Positions 47,352 through 60,080 of a stretch of DNA of 64,000 bases are shown here, one piece after another; within the stretch, counting starts at the first letter, position 1, and every line of letters begins with the position of its first letter. The notes beneath the pieces were generated by a model. The model had not been told where the DNA came from, searched no databases, and worked only from the letters and a program-made list of their open reading frames with translations. The stretch is from Sipunculus nudus (taxonomy: Eukaryota; Annelida; Sipuncula; Golfingiida; Sipunculidae). The stretch is from the NCBI GenBank assembly GCA_026874595.1, contig CM049309.1, positions 48,842,079 to 48,906,078 on the forward strand. The letters are read 5' to 3'. The translations under genes were made by a program, and so were the position numbers.

Positions 47352-50300
47352 AGATACATATTTTTGTCAGAGGCATGTGCACAACAGACTGTGACATGAT
47401 GATAAGATAACCGGAAATCTGTGAGGAAAATAACCACAAAAAGTACGTGAGGCGCTTGAGACCACCAGTGGTTCTTAAGTACAGACTTAACCCTGATCAT
47501 TATGAAGGCTACTTTATCCGTATTTACTTCTGGATAAACAGGTGCTCGCTTTCTTGTTTTTCAATAATGATGGCCTGCGAGTGTAACTACTAGATGAATG
47601 AAAAATTTAAAAAGCTTCTAATTACTACATGCATTACCAAAAAGCTCAACCCTGGGAGCGCCAAAATTTGCGTCTTGCCATTTTGCCGTGGGCCTGAACT
47701 ACGATTGCACTTTATAAAAAGCAGAGTAGGGGATATGATCCCAGGAAATGAAGCCGCAGGAACCGGCGGAAACAATTTGAATTACAAAAAAAGGAGGCAT
47801 GTTTTTAATTTCTCATTAACATTAGCCAGAAAATGGCAGGAGAATGCTACTTCAGCCTGCTTAACCTGTTCAGATAACACCAGATATCGCAGGGAAAAAA
47901 TGCGCTGACAATTAGGAGTGTTTCTTTGGTTACTACTGGGTCAGTATTGCGAAAAGCCTCGTAAAATATAAGTGTCGTAAGGCATAAAAATAGGCAGATA
48001 ATTAATATTTGTTTTTCTCATTGATAAAAAAAAAAGACTTGTAAAAAAAGAACTGACGTCACCAGGTAGAACAATATCAAACAATGATTGTTTTCTCTTT
48101 TGGTCGTTACCGATTTCAGCCTATAAATAGCGGAGAAAACAGTGGTTGTTGCAAGACACAAAAAGTATGAAAATGGGTTAATTTTCTTTTCACGGCTCTA
48201 GATTCATATTCAAACAATTAAAAAATATTATTTTTCTTCTTGTACAATTTTTTGTTAAATCGAGTCATAAAATATATGTTTCCAGGAAAAAAAGGTTAAA
48301 GTAATTTAAATAATCCTCTTGTTTAACAATCCATATTACGAAACAGTTATCACACGCGTCCGTAAATAACATTTTTAAAGGGTTAAAGTGTTTGGTAACC
48401 TATGCATCTATCTTTTTTGTAGATGTAACATTGTGAAGTGATATGGTATATAGATCGGCTTGGCCGTGTATACAATATTCTTGCATCCCTTGCACAGCTG
48501 TGGCTTCAATATAGGCAAAGCTTCATTAACGCTAACCGTTGAGGCGTTTTCGAGTGCACTGTCAAATTCCTCCCATATATGAGCAACTTATGTCCCCATA
48601 TCTCTGGAAATCAACCCACGGGAATAAGGCATGGTAGAGCTGGGTGGCGAATATGTACTAAACGAGACCCTGGGCGCTCCTCGGGTCTTTTGAAAGGCGC
48701 CAGGGTGACAGAGCGAGAAACGTGCCCGCCCGATCCAAATATCGACACCGTGTGTAAACACTACAGACCGAGGGTCAATTCTATGTCAATTCCATTCCTA
48801 GAATTTTTATAAAATTCCAATTTTCGATTCAATTACTTCCAATTCAGTGTGATGAGAAAGTGTCATTTTAAATTTTAAGTCTAAATCAACCTTTTTTCAT
48901 ATTAAGTTCAATTCAGATCGGTGTGCACGGAAAATGTCGCTTCAAAATTATTTTTCCAAGTTCAATTTCTACTCAATGCAATTCTATTCAATGTTTGTGA
49001 ATAATCATTTCAATTGAATTCAAATATAATTTTTTATTCTCATTTCCAAGCGAATCAAGCTGTTTTCTCTTTTTAAGAAGACATTTCTATGGCGACCGTG
49101 CTGATAAGAGAAATTAAGCTGCATTTCAGCTGCTCTTTTCAAGCTGCCCATCCTGTCACTCATAAAGGGTATTTATATTTATATATTCGGCCAAACACTG
49201 CATGGCTGATCTGCAAATTTGTGGTATTAAGACAAATGAGAAAGCTGGAACAACTGTCCATCATTTAGCTCAATATGTCTCAGCCCCTGTTGCGGACAGT
49301 TCCACTTGATTCAATATTATTTCTGCCCATTCAAATCGGTTTCATTACATTCATTTTCCCGTAGAGTTCTGTTTCAGATTTTTCCTCAGTTTTGATATGC
49401 GTTTCATATTTTTGCCTCCCCATATTTGATTTTATCAGTTATAGCTAACTTAATTAATGCAGTTATTACTTATGCCGTTAATTAACAGGTGGTTTACTGA
49501 GACTGAATAAAAAACAGAACAAATAAATGACGATTCAGGCCTTTGCACAGTGACGCCCTGCACTTATAGAGAGACCCATTTCCATGGGAGCTAAATGTTC
49601 TGTGAATGTAATGCGTTTACCAGCAAATTCTCGGTTTTTTCTACATGATTACTGCTCCCTATTTGATAATTAAATGATCAACGTCTCACTTCGAAGATTC
49701 GCTTTCGTATTGTACCTAACCAAATTCATTTGCCAAATAGAAAGTAATATGGAGGTTTCGTAAGATGTTGGTTTACTATTTCAAAAGAAATCCAGGCATC
49801 AACCATACTTCCATTTAACAAAATCTGTAACACAACCTCCCATTTGAGTTTAAATTTCTCTTGACACTATCCCTTTTTAATATGGTTCACTGGCGTAAGG
49901 TATCATGTAAATTCTCATGAAATAATAGAAGTAGCTGTAACTGCTTTAACAGTTTAAGAGAGTGTTACTTTTAAATAACTATATTTGCCTTTATTCATAA
50001 TATGCAGGAGCGTAGCTAGCATTTAGAGAATGAAGGAGATGTAAAGCTTGATAATTCTGTGGAGAACCAAACTTCAATAATTGTGAAATTTTAAATATTC
50101 AAAGCAAGATAGAATGCGTAATCAAGTGTCATTTATTGACAATTGTTTAAATCTATAATCATTTGCGTGGAATGCATAATTCAATTACGTTATTTTCATA
50201 GTTATCTCAGGACATGTTCAGAAATACTATCCTGGTGATAGCCCCCTCTCTTTTAGTTTATAAACACGACAGCATGCCATCGGCAATAAGTGTGCACTCC

Positions 50301-50474
50301 AAGAAAAATGGTTACATATGGAACTTTTTAACAATAAATGGATTTTGCATATAGAATGTAACGTTCATTCCATAACATCCACTGAATATTCCACTTTTCA
50401 ATCGTTACAGAAATCACAGGGATTTTGGAAGTTTATATTTTATGCAATGTTTTTACTATATCCCTACGTTTCAG

Positions 50475-50706
50475 TTGGAGATCACAATATGCTCTGTGCA
50501 CTGCCATCTTGGCTTGGAACCCACCGGTGGCGCGACTTGTCGGGACAGCTGGCCATTTCCGGGGAGAAGCTTAGCCGCTATCTTTATATGGAATTGGGGA
50601 GGCCTTCGACAACGCAGGCAATCCGTATGTCCAGACTAACGTGTCGGCAGATTTTATCCGAAAACAGTGCAAGACTTGTTGCGGTGATGCGAGCCACACA
50701 CGGCTG
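50475..50706 (+). CDS. Exon 7: second CFP-type module
   Basis: A 232-base exon (acceptor tccctacgtttcag, donor GCTG/GTAAAA), phase 1 in and phase 2 out, residues 260-337. C267-ALPSWLGTHRWRDLSGQ matches the start of the first module (CEFPPEVRGHW), followed by C316 and, split over the junction, C337. All three frames are open over long parts of this exon; another frame gives a plausible-looking Cys-rich tail, but only this frame satisfies the phases of both exon 6 and exon 8. No signal peptide precedes the motif, so this is an internal repeat of the module and not a new gene start. Confidence 0.87.
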
Positions 50707-51053
50707 GTAAAACCTTAAAAATGTCGCACAGAGTTAATATTTTATGGTTTTATTTGACAACAATTATAAAATGTTCTATTGTTCTAAATAGAGAGCTGAT
50801 ATATCACGGATAGTCGTTAAAATATTTGTAACAATAATAAAAGTTGAATTTATGCTATGTGATGAAACCTTTAGGAAATTTAGTAAACATATATTATTTG
50901 GTTTAATGATATAATGTATATTTTTTAGGTACATGTATAATGATATCATATACTATATGTATCTAATAATACAACAAAAATAAGGCCTGAGAACAAATAT
51001 ATAGCGTAATTCTCTTTCATAAAATGGAAATTTGATATATCGGTGAATACCTT

Positions 51054-52446
51054 ACAACAACAACAACAAGTTTATTCAGGAAAAAGGAGGCCTGGGCCTA
51101 TAGATCCAATTGAGTATACAAATCTTCTTACATTTAAACAGCTGTGACATAATGTAACATAATTAACATAGCTGTATGTGTACTGGCGGCGTTTATCACA
51201 CAATTATAACGTCATTGTTTTTACATCAACTTCCTTGCAATTTCTTTTAATAACTCAAAACTGTCACTGAAAGTTACTAAAGTGTATAACACAAAAAGCA
51301 AAATAAAATAAATAAATAAACTAAATGAAAACATGAAACAGTTTTGTTTCTCATTTTCCTTATACTTACAACATCCGGTGTATTTTCAAGGTATATTGGA
51401 AGTGGATATTCTGTAATCGGAAACATTACAGGAGGTTACAATAATAATTGTAAAATACCTGAATGCCCATAACAATTACTATTTTTAAGGACATAAATAT
51501 ACACTACAATCCAGTCGTTATTCAATAGATTAATGATCTAATAAAGGTTAACCCTTAGAGAGCCTATGTTTTTTAAAAAAGTCATTTTATATAATTTTCT
51601 CTTAATTTAAAACCATGATATACATATGCTGCAAATCTGAGTATTTCTTTCTCTTCACTCAAGTTAAAAACTCTAATAAAATTTTCCTTGTTTGGTGCAT
51701 GTAGGCCCTTTCCCAAATATTTATTCCTCAAATCATTATATAACAAACATTCGTGTACAAAATTGAACTCATCCTCTATTAAATTAAACCATGGTTTACA
51801 CAAAACTTGCATATTCTTTCTTCTCTATCCATTTGCCTATACCTTCCTTTTCAGTCATCAAATCATGACATGAACATCTCAATCTAGCTCGGGCTTGTTT
51901 ATGCTTGGTATTAGTCACACACAGTAAATATTTCTCCATTGAGAGCATAGATTTAAAAGTACAATATAAATTTAATTTAGTATTTAATTCGACATCACAA
52001 GACTAGTTTTGTACTGCCATATCAATAATTCTTTCCTTTATTTTAGCCAAAAATATTCCAATGTCTCCTACTTCTTGATTCATCCACACATACCCAAAAC
52101 CTGCACTGCATATTATGCTTCTTATAGGAGTAACCCATGTTTGTTTTCCATTCATGTCTATATTAAACAGCATATTATATATACGTTTTGGATATCTATT
52201 ATTCCCATAATGTACTAGTTTTGTCCAATATTTTACACATCTTAATAACTGACCGACATACATTGGATGCCTTCCAAGCTCTCCCAATTATGCTGCGTTC
52301 GGAGCTGAAGAGCTAATTTTTAGAATGTACTTGCAGAATTTAAATTGCACCTTTTCAATTAAATCACATCTTTCATAGCCCCACAGTTCTGAACCATATA
52401 ATAATGCTGGTGTAACCATACAATCAAATAGATAAAATTGCTGGCT
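51054..52446 (-). mobile_element. LINE 3' fragment, decayed, antisense in intron 7
   Basis: On the minus strand, translation from about 52446 downwards gives the C-terminal end of a non-LTR retrotransposon reverse transcriptase protein: 'TPALLYGSELWGYE', then 'GELGRHPMYVGQLLRCVKYW', and at the end 'DEFNFVHECLLYNDLR' (the usual C-terminal DEF-H/N-F-x-x-x-C motif). The frame is broken by a stop at about 52286 (after 'SAPNAA'), by another after 'MAVQN' near 52001, and by a frameshift near 51810, so it is a dead, 5'-truncated copy. The 3' end is marked by 'AATAAACTTGTTGTTGTTG' on the minus strand, a (TTG)n tail at 51056-51070. The clade is not assigned. Confidence 0.85.
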
Positions 52447-52480
52447 TACTTTGATATATCAGTGTTTGACTTTATTTCAG

Positions 52481-52545
52481 TCTTGTAGGATATCAGTGCA
52501 TTGAAATCAAACGGTGGCTCCGTGACGTCATAGAAGTCCATCTTG
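52481..52545 (+). CDS. Exon 8: Cys segment of module 2
   Basis: A 65-base exon (acceptor ctttatttcag, donor CTTG/GTACGT), phase 2 in and phase 1 out, residues 338-358. It starts LVGYQCIEIKRWLRDVIEVH, with C343. The other two frames are closed by stops. It is the counterpart of exon 2 (68 bases, same phases). It contains a perfect TGACGTCA palindrome at 52523-52530. An antisense LINE remnant ends about 35 bp upstream of the acceptor, so the branch point and pyrimidine tract lie at the edge of inserted DNA. Confidence 0.85.
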
Positions 52546-53364
52546 GTACGTATTTTATGTTTTTGAATGTTCCAAAGGTTTCCATTCTTTCACTAGGCAT
52601 AATAGGTGTACATGAAATACAATGTTCCTTTCTGGGAATATAATAGTATCTGTCTTAATTTCACTCTGAGACCGTTTCCTTACGCCTATACACAACAAAA
52701 ATGAACCAGCACCGGGTGCGATAAGTGGTGCAAAAAACTATAAATATAACGTCAAGCACATCTATCATAAATCAAGATTACGACCTACACTAACAATTAT
52801 GTAGATCTTCAAACCGTAATTGCGCTTTTTCGTGAATGCGCACTATCGTGTCTTCGGTCACGTATTCTTGTTTTGTATCTATCAGCACACAGAACCAAAA
52901 TAATATGTTAAACAGCTTGACAAGAGACACTAATCCGACATGTAATCTTGGATGGAATCGCTGGGAAACATTTTTTTTTATAGCCAAGATGAACCGAAAA
53001 GGGAAGAAAATACAAGTGCCCAAGTGTTTATAAAGAAACCTTTATTTAAATGAATGTGAATTTGTGCTGCCAGATATACTACATAGAATTTATGGATTTT
53101 TTACTTTAATTAATGTCTTAGTTAATATATGAGTGTCTAATGTTAAAGAATGTTATTATCTTTTATTTTTTTTAAATTATGGTAAATATTACGAACAATA
53201 CATGTTGGGGAAGGTTTTATGGTCTGTAATGTTTTATATTCAAAGATGTGTTTAGTTATTATCATGGTCATCTCTGCGGAAGTCACCCTGCATTGTTACA
53301 ACCAACATTGTTCATTTATGATAGTACACTAGGTATCAGCCATGTTTTATTTAATTTTTTACAG

Positions 53365-53445
53365 GAACGCTTCATGAAGACAAGATCACAGAGTGCCCTG
53401 CCCGTGAATTTTCACGAAATAATAATTCTAGCTACCTCATTATTC
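53365..53445 (+). CDS. Exon 9: end of CFP module 2
   Basis: An 81-base exon (acceptor ttttttacag, donor ATTC/GTGAGT), phase 1 on both sides, residues 359-385. It begins GTLHEDKITECPAREFSRNN with C369, and has an NSS glycosylation sequon. It is the positional equivalent of exon 3 (90 bases, same phases). The donor GTGAGT is strong. The leftover C pairs with CT at the start of exon 10 to form a proline codon. Confidence 0.82.
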
Positions 53446-56296
53446 GTGAGTACTACTATTCTGGATATGAACATTTGCAAGGAGCACCTGAATAACAGTA
53501 ACATACCTAAGGCTAGGAACAAATATTTGTTCTAATTAGTGCTCCTATATTTTACGAGTTTATATTTGTAGAATGAGCCACCTACAAATTTTCCCCTGAT
53601 TTCTCCTCTAATATTATTAATGCCAAATTTCTATTCATAAAGGTATTTTTGAAACGGAATGACATTTTGATTGTTCGTATAAATCTTTTAGGAAATGTCG
53701 TTTTTTTTATGAAAAACGATTCATCTTTTTGAGTTTGTTGCCGTCACAGTGTGTGTTTTACCTTTTGACTCACACTGCAGGGATATAGTGCCAGCTCAGT
53801 CACACCATACTCATCTGACTAACACATAATAAACCACATAAATCATCTGACGAACACAGAGTAAAAGACATTTATACTCCAGCGGCAGCAAACAGACAAT
53901 TACAGTTGTCACTAGGGCACAATAGACGCTTGTTACCTGTTTAAGACCTGTTAGATGAATATCTCGTGACTCACGCGTGTTAGAACCCCTCGCATTCAGA
54001 CAACAATAAACGATGATCCCTGCAGGCTTATTAAGTTATTCGCTTGCCACCGGAAGCAGTATTCTTAATATATTTATACAGAAGTACGAAAAATGGGAAA
54101 GGTCTTGTTTAGAACATAACTGCGTTGCCCGAGTATAAAGGTACGAACATGCTTCAACTGGCGTTGTCACTAGTTCTGTTTATATCATTGCCGTATGTAG
54201 ATCTCGACACGTGATATACGTCTGTATATATTCTATAGCATTCTTTTCTGTATAACTGTGAAATATCCTCTTGCTAATTGCATCTAGCTCTTGATAGCGC
54301 AATAAGCGGCGCTCGAGTATTACACATTATTAAAATGTAAGGTAATATGAGATAAAATCATATGAAAGTCTCATTACTTTGTCTTATATATTATAATTCT
54401 GTATATTCCTGCATGTTATCTGCCTAAATTATTAAAGTACTTAGACCATTGTAAGGACATTGTAAGTCGGTAGCAGCCTTCCTGAACATTTTTATACTAC
54501 CTGTAATGTTTACTATTCAAATTCAAAAATCAAAGGCAGTAGGAACAAAAGGTGGTATTTCCTGGGTCTTCTACAAACGATGTTTCTCGTTGATAATCAT
54601 CATTATCCACATTTGTGGCAAGTCATTAGTCATCTATTTGCTGTCCTCTGTTTTATTCAAAAGAAAACCCACTTTTACTCGAAATTAGGCGTTGGCTAGA
54701 AATATATACTAGATCTTGAAGTTTCCCCCGTTACAGTGTAGGCCGTGTTATGCCCAGAATATCTCTAGGCTAAACAACAAGACATTGGTTCCTGAAACTA
54801 CAATCACCTGTCATATGCGCATCACATCCTTATAGCTAACTCTTACTCAATTTTTTCGTATCCAGGCTTTTGACACATTTTCTATGTGAAAAATCATCTG
54901 TTTTGTAATGAAGGTATGATTGATCATATTAGATCCCTGTTTCATACATGATTCAAGAAAATTTTGATGTTCATGCAAATTGTTAAGATTGTTTTTTAAT
55001 CAGCTTGTTCAGGAAAAATTATAATACTAAAGTCTTCCGATTTTCAGTAGTCTTTGGTACACGAAACTCTGTCGTTCAAGGGCCTTTGGCGATAAGCCAT
55101 ACCAGAGTCGGTGACAAATTGGCGTCGAAAATAGATGGCCTTTACCCAGGTTTAACATATGGCTTTGCCGCAGGGCAAATCTTCAACATATATCATATCT
55201 TGTATATACCCAGGTTCAGGCCCTTGCATGACTTCATTTCCCATTTGCTCTATATGAGCATGGTTATAACGTCCCTTCACGGAGCTTATGTCATACGTTA
55301 CGGGGGACCTCAGACGACTTCAACATTAACCCTCATATGCCCCGCGGGTGTGTTGAAAATATATCGCTTATGTAACTTATTTGAAGTAGCCGTTTTTATG
55401 ATGCACTAAAATACTTTGGATGCAATTTTTTTTTTTACAACAAACATGCGACCAGCAGTGGTTAGGTAGAAACGATGTGTCCTCGGGATATTACATGCAT
55501 TTACTCTTAAATTATTTCTTTTCTTCATTTTTCTGCTCAGAAGCGCCTCTGTCAGTCTTTAAGAATACTTCTAACACGCGAATTTTGCAAGAGCTTCTTT
55601 TACCACCAAGGGCACACTTTTCTCTCCATACTCTTTTTCGGTTATTTTATCCATAAGCCTACAATATGTTTTGACTGATATAAAGACCCTGTATTCATTT
55701 AAGATCAAATTTAAAATTTAAGCGGAGTCACCATTGTTCTGTCCTTTTATATTTAATCCAGTATATATTCTATCATGCAGTTGATCCCTATTTGTTCAGT
55801 TGAAATGTAAAATTTGCAGTTGTAATTCTGGATTCAGTTCTAAAGTTTATAGATTTATTACCGTTACAGATAAAAAAAAAACAATTTTATGTCCATGAGT
55901 AAATAACTGAATTACATCCATAACTTAACTAATGGATGTTACTGTTCATTCAATGAATAATCATGAGCAGAGCTTTTGCGAGCAACCAATCAAGTTACCA
56001 TTGGCAAAGTAAACAGTCAATCATCTTTGGGTGACTCTCTCAAACAGAACACGTGTAGTCTGTATGAGTATCCATGTCAATATGTTTTCCAGGATATTTT
56101 TTATACAAAGGAGACAGTATAAAAAGTTCTAGGCCAAAGATTTGCCGGAGCCATTCCGCCGACTACCGAGTGAATAATAATGTCTAACCTGGCACGTAAT
56201 TCGTATGAGACAAATAATCCAAAATATGGCAAGACAGTTCACAATGACTGCTATTTATTTATCACTGGAGAATAGAGATATAGTAATTCCAGCTGA

Positions 56297-56343
56297 TGAC
56301 GTCAGTCAATGCGACGTCTAAGTCATCGACCTCTGTGACGTCA
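56297..56343. promoter_or_regulatory. Paired CRE palindromes in intron 9
   Basis: Two perfect TGACGTCA sites (56297-56304 and 56336-56343) flank a GACGTC core. This palindrome is the classical CREB/ATF binding site. Five other copies occur between 46.2 and 62.7 kb. Confidence 0.35.
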
Positions 56344-59300
56344 CTATTGTCTTGTAAACAGCTCTCGCAACCATAGGCATTGGAGGCCTTCTGTGTTGGA
56401 GTGTTTTTCGGGATCATTATCATAATTAGGTTAAAAGGGCGGAGCATAAGGGCTGAGTCTGGAAACAAAGTTATATTTCGGTTATATTTTCATTCATAAT
56501 TTATCCATAATATTCATGTCATATGAAAGAACTATATATACAAACTTGGTAAAACGGTAATTGCTCAACCTTAGCATTCAAGTCTGTCTCTGATGACCCC
56601 GGTTACTTACCCCTCAACTATTTTATAGTTGGGCCCCATGACCCTCATCCTACGCTCACGTGGTCGGCTATATTGTAAAGTGAAAACATACCTTAGAATA
56701 TACTCTGACCTAATCCTAACTTCTTTTCATCCAAGAGGTATTGATTTTTCATCAATTACATTCTTAATATTTCTATCATTGACCTTGACACTGAACCAAT
56801 GAACGATAAATGAGATCCCGCATAAGATATAAGCCAGCATTAACCATGTATACCGCTGATGTCTGTATTTTCTCTAGGCCTTGTAGAGCGGCTGCTGCTA
56901 TTTTTATATTTTCAGTGTTTTTTCTGTTATGGTTTGCTATGGCAGACACTGAATGTATGTGTAGACTTTAAAAGCCTAGAGCTTTTATTCCCCTTGGCAC
57001 CTCTTCCGGTCTGTACTCAGGAGACATTCCAAGAGCCGATCCTTGGCAGGTTCAGACATTTAAATTAGCTGAAGGGTGACTTGTAGAGATATTGTTCGTA
57101 CCGAAGACAAATCAGGGTCCAATCAAACTCTGATTTACAGACACGGGTATGCTTAGACATCCAGCAGTCTCGTGATTTAGAAGGCAAATGAATGAATTTG
57201 TAAACCTGGGGCAGCACATCGCCAGGTCTTGTTGACTCAATCCCCTATTTAATGGTTGGCCGTGCGCCTGTTTGCAAGTTGGTATGATTGTGTTTCTGCG
57301 ATTGAGGAAGGAAACTTCTGACCCGCCCATGCCTTATTCCTCAGACCATTTATTCGTCAGCTGCCTGTTCAATATACCGGTCACTGGCCTCGGAGTCTGA
57401 CGTCGCATTAGGTACGATACAAAGTGGAGACTTTATAATTTACCCACGTCCTTGGAGCTCAGACGGAACCACCGTAAAGCCCCTGGCTGTTCTTACTCTA
57501 ATCTCTATCCAAGCTTTACTGTTACTCCCCACTGAACATCAGCCTAGGCCAGCGCCAGCAACAGAACAGGTTTTCAGGTTGATTGTTATCCAGTACTCTT
57601 TATAGCAACGACCTTCAAAGGGCTATCCAGGGACAGGACACACGGCGTCATTGCCTCTGTTTTCTCAGGCATCTCCAAGACAATCAAACCTCCCTGTGTA
57701 CTGTCTCAGCAGCAAAACCGGACTTAGATTGACATCTTACCTTGTATTAACGTCCTTAAGCTCTCAATCTGATAGATCACGTGATGTAAAGACATCCTCC
57801 TGATTCATTCAACTGTTCGTACTTGTTTCAATAACCAGCCATCATTATAGTTTTGATCATATTAAAAAGAAGAGTAAATTATGGTTTGCAATTTGTTGAT
57901 TAAATCTTTCTTTAACATCTTGTTCAAACTTTATATCTCAGACAATCCCTTTTTGAAAATACAGAAGAACAATCCTTAAACGTGTGTTTAAAAGCGTACC
58001 AGAAAATAAGACAATGGTAAAATATCATAGTATCACCTATTTGTCGTCAACTTGTACATTTAAGGTAAATATGATTATATCAGTGCTATCGGTTGTCTTA
58101 TAACGAACACCTTTGACTAAGTTCTTTGTCGCGCGAAATGTATTGCGACAATAACTGAAACCATGTTAACAAACTAGCTTTCTATTTTGTCCACATGTGG
58201 GATCATATACTACCATTGTTATTACCTTGCCTCAATAAGCGGTTAATATAGGCACTGTAAACTATAAATTGAAAATTGCTTATGCCCAGGTATGTGTAAA
58301 AATATATTTTATTCAGTAACCCACAATCAGCCATTTTCACCTGTATGCAAGACGCGGGTCCAGTTTCCCTGATGTCAGGAACAGTTAGACCACGAACGGT
58401 GGCTGGCCTTTTATTAAGATTTACTCCAAGGTCTAGTCGGCAATCGGCCCCGGCCCGTATTTGTCCAGGTTTATGTCTATTGCTGTCACCCTATGATTGC
58501 CCAGGGGCCTGCGGTTTATTAGCTGGTCTCATGGTTTGTTCCTGGTCGACAGCCGCCCCGGTTGATGAGGTCTCGCACGAGAAGTGCTGTGTCCCAGGTA
58601 AAGGTCCCGTGCTTTTTGTCCGGGGAGATTTGAAAAAATGCCAATTCAGCCCCGATGTTATAGATTACAAGATACTCTGCATTTTATTGGTTATATTGTA
58701 AGGAACATAGTTTACTTTAAGCATTATATGTATAACAGGTTTATTTTGAAGGCACCTTATGTTCATTGATCTGAGCTAGTAGTACATGTAAGGTTTACAT
58801 ATTCTGAGGACAGAGGCATTAAATGTATAACCGCTGAGCCTATCTAGAACCAGAAAATGAAAAGCCTGTCATTTTTACAGCTGCTAGTAAGTATATGTTC
58901 ATGAGTGCCCGGGTATTCATAAACTAAAAAGATATTGCATCTAGGGACTGATCCTGTTTGAAGCACAATCGTACTTGACTGGAACGTAAGAGACTTAAAT
59001 ATCATGAATGTAAATCCTTAGTGATGAGATTTAGGCGTATAGTTAAGAGAATTCATTTTTCCTTTTGAAATTTTCTAATTGGATTATTCTTTTGGACTGT
59101 TGCCTGATTTAGGACATTTAGCTGCACCGTTATCTGGGGAGTAGTGTATTATGATGGTTAATATATGGTGTACATGGAATTATGGGTTGTATTAAGAAAC
59201 AAAGGTTGACGTTCTTATTGGGCGCGACACCTTACGAAATAAAATATTTGAAAAAGGATTGTCCTTGGGAAGAAGCCAAAGGGGTATGCATGGGTACAAT

Positions 59301-59859
59301 GGATTGTTGTTTGTCTACTTATCTCAGCTTTCAAATATAATAATATATATTTATAAGAAACATATTTTGTTTACATTTCACTAACGCATGCCACCAAAAG
59401 GTGATGTCCTTTCCACAAAAACCCCCGATGCATTGTGGGTCGAAGATTCCAAAACCCACGCACCCTAGCTAGCAAACGGAATCCTTCATTTTGGACATTA
59501 AGAAGCAAAAGGTATGAGAAGGTAGAAGGGATCGCCCTTTTAACGGGTACAGCCTCAAGGTTATATATTAAAATATCAAGAATCTCTGGTAAACAAAAGT
59601 CCCCTTTTTAAGGTATTGTCAAGCAAGGATACACTGGAAAACATTAAGAGGAATGGTTGCTACCAAAATAATTTGAAGCAAGATTCCTCAGGACATGTTA
59701 TTTGTAAGAAGAAAGAAGAAAAAAGAGATGGACACCCTCGTATGTACGGATTACACGGGGTAGTACCGACACGGTTTTGTGTATAAGCATAGGTTTGACA
59801 GTCGATTATTGCCTCAACCTGCTTAGGAAAGGCTGTAGAACAATCTTATTCAATAATTG

Positions 59860-60080
59860 ACAGGGGCGGATCCTGGGAGGAGGGGCCCAACCCAGGAGGC
59901 CTCATGACAAAACCGAAAAAGGGATCCCCATGTCCGGAAAAGGAAGGGGTCAAGGACGTAAAAATTGGTCTGAATTCCTTAAAAAAAAACCCTGAAACCC
60001 CTTGCAGCGGCTGAAAAGTGTGGGGGGGGGGGGGGGGGAGGGGGTACCGACCCCTGCCCCCTTCTGGATCCGCTTCTGAT
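59860..60080 (-). mobile_element. 'GCGGATCC' MITE, copy 2 (intron 9)
   Basis: Left end 'acaggggcggatcctgg' and right end 'ttctggatccgcttctg' are inverted relatives; the interior includes an 18-base poly-G tract. It is the same family as 7161-7374 in the opposite orientation. A 98-codon ORF across it has poly-Pro from the G tract and is not a gene. Confidence 0.7.

Larger units (their letters stand above)
46173..50474 (+). other. Intron 6, between the two repeat units
   Basis: 4.3 kb separating exon 6 from exon 7. It contains the 33 bp tandem, MITE copy C and two of the seven CRE palindromes. No extra exon with matching phase was found. Confidence 0.6.

Noticed and set aside
55005-55409. 134-codon plus-strand ORF
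   Set aside because: No initiating ATG where the frame opens, no family motif, and no phase-compatible fit between exons 9 and 10.
55543-55656. Acceptor-like ctgctcag followed by an open frame (QAPLSVFKNTSN...)
   Set aside because: In the required phase it ends at a stop after 38 codons, with none of the family's cysteines, and exons 9 and 10 join without it.
56875-57068. ttctctag acceptor with an open frame in intron 9
   Set aside because: The frame is hydrophobic and without the CP..G.Y pattern, and it would break the exon 9-10 join.
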